Source of the DNA: an uncultured Eubacteriaceae bacterium
GTDB lineage: Bacteria > Bacillota > Clostridia > Lachnospirales > CAG-274
Reading direction: 5' to 3'
Assembly: GCA_938042265.1 (NCBI GenBank)
Contig: CALIRN010000072.1
Coordinates: 1 to 6,207, forward strand
Length of the DNA: 6,207 bases
Shown piece by piece: positions 5,342 through 6,207 of the stretch (within the stretch, counting starts at the first letter, position 1; every line of letters begins with the position of its first letter). The translations under genes were made by a program, and so were the position numbers. The notes under the pieces are model-generated. The model saw only the letters and a program-made list of their open reading frames with translations, ran no database searches and was not told where the DNA came from.

Positions 5342-6207
5342 TTATTGCATAAACTCAACAAAAACCATATTGGCAAGATCAAAGCCTCTTTCAGTAAGAC
5401 TAATACACCCGTTTTCACGCATAATAAGCCCGTTGGAAATAAGCTGACTTATCTGCTTGCCGTAAATTTCATCAATGCTTATACCAAAGTTATAAAAAAA
5501 GCTTTTTTCCGATATACCGCTGTTACATCTTAGCCCCAGAAACATAAACTCCTCCTGCATATCGGCAGTACTAAGCCTTTCTGCTTCCACAGCATTATTT
5601 CCCTTGATGTACTCATAAAAATCCTCGGTGTTTTTCAGCCTCACCTCATTTACAAGACTAGCTGCACCAAGACCAAAGCCCTTGTATTCACCTCTGTACC
5701 AGTATACAAGATTATGCCTGCATTGATATCCCTCTTTTGCAAAGTTTGATATTTCATACTGCTTATAGCCCTTTTTTTCAAGAAGCCCGATACACCTATG
5801 ATACATTTTTCTGTCCAAATATTCATCAACAGGCTTTATTTCACCCCTGTTATACATATCATATAAAGGCGTCCCCTCCTCAATAATAAGGCTGTATGCG
5901 GAAATATGCTTCGGCTGTAAATCAGTTACCCTCTCAATTGTTTCGATAAAATCCCTACAGCTTTGATTTGGCAGAGAAAACATAATATCGCAGTTTATAT
6001 TATGAAAGCCTGCCTCCTTAGCCATAAGAATACTGCTTGCCGCATCTGCCCCACTATGTATACGTCCTATCCGTTTCAGCAGCCTGTCCTGCCATGCCTG
6101 CACTCCAAAGCTGATACGGTTAATGCCGCTGTTTACATAGTCTTTAAGCTTGTACATATTTACCGTACCCGGATTAGCCTCAAGAGTGATTTCAGCATCT
6201 TTGTCTA
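5342..6207 (-). CDS. hemW: HemW-like radical SAM protein, 5' end outside the window
   Basis: The last 287 or so residues of a protein of about 380, related to HemN and formerly called an oxygen-independent coproporphyrinogen III oxidase-like protein. HemW is regarded as a heme chaperone and generally lacks the oxidase activity. The frame runs open to the window edge, and residues before the first visible Met (6157) read EITLEANPGTV, a conserved family segment, so that Met is internal. Further marks are GINRISFGVQAW, IGRIHSGADA, NCDIMFSLPNQS, YEISNFA and RHNLVYW (visible residues about 163-169). The last 90 residues form the HemW-type C-terminal domain (EEFMFLGLR...GISEKSF...LTERG). The CxxxCxxC cluster motif, about 90 residues further upstream, is not in the window, so activity as a radical SAM protein cannot be checked here. 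Confidence 0.92.
   Translation of the reverse strand, partial: DKDAEITLEANPGTVNMYKLKDYVNSGINRISFGVQAWQDRLLKRIGRIHSGADAASSILMAKEAGFHNINCDIMFSLPNQSCRDFIETIERVTDLQPKHISAYSLIIEEGTPLYDMYNRGEIKPVDEYLDRKMYHRCIGLLEKKGYKQYEISNFAKEGYQCRHNLVYWYRGEYKGFGLGAASLVNEVRLKNTEDFYEYIKGNNAVEAERLSTADMQEEFMFLGLRCNSGISEKSFFYNFGISIDEIYGKQISQLISNGLIMRENGCISLTERGFDLANMVFVEFMQ

Noticed and set aside
1..6207. CRISPR array, tRNA, rRNA or riboswitch
   Set aside because: No regularly spaced repeats, no cloverleaf-like segments and no leader long or structured enough for a riboswitch were seen on either strand.

Overview
The window is a chromosomal stretch from an AT-rich, anaerobic, endospore-forming Firmicute, most likely of class Clostridia. 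The basis is the codon use, the strong AGGAGG-type ribosome binding sites, the spore-maturation pair spmA/spmB, a rubrerythrin, and several housekeeping-type promoters close to TTGACA/TATAAT. I cannot name the species from the sequence alone.

Layout, left to right. Positions 18-145 hold a decayed 5' end of an IS3-like transposase gene. A HAD-family phosphatase (237-872, +) follows. It is closely followed by a SulP-family anion transporter with a C-terminal STAS domain (953-2605, +), which has its own perfect consensus promoter 8 bases after the HAD stop codon. The SulP gene ends at a strong hairpin terminator (2658-2695) shared with the convergent spmA-spmB pair (3802-2694, -). The spmB gene starts with TTG and overlaps the end of spmA by 10 bases.

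The 518-base gap between the divergent spmA and cupin starts (3803-4320) holds the spmA promoter region, a second decayed IS3-like transposase remnant (4010-4183), and a good promoter for a small single-domain cupin (4321-4650, +). The cupin converges on a rubrerythrin gene (5231-4695, -), with a bidirectional hairpin between them. The rubrerythrin promoter region carries an extended -10 element, a PerR-box-like sequence and a long inverted repeat. At the right edge is the 3' part of hemW (5342 to beyond 6207, -), whose N-terminal radical-SAM cysteine motif lies outside the window.

The genes do not form one pathway. They are short transcription units: HAD and SulP; spmAB (sporulation); cupin; rubrerythrin (peroxide defence); and hemW (heme trafficking). 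Most gene ends are marked by shared hairpins. I see no convincing new multi-gene system. The items most worth a second look are the rubrerythrin control region, the two IS3 relics (each explained by a single lost base), and the spmAB pair standing without dacB next to it.
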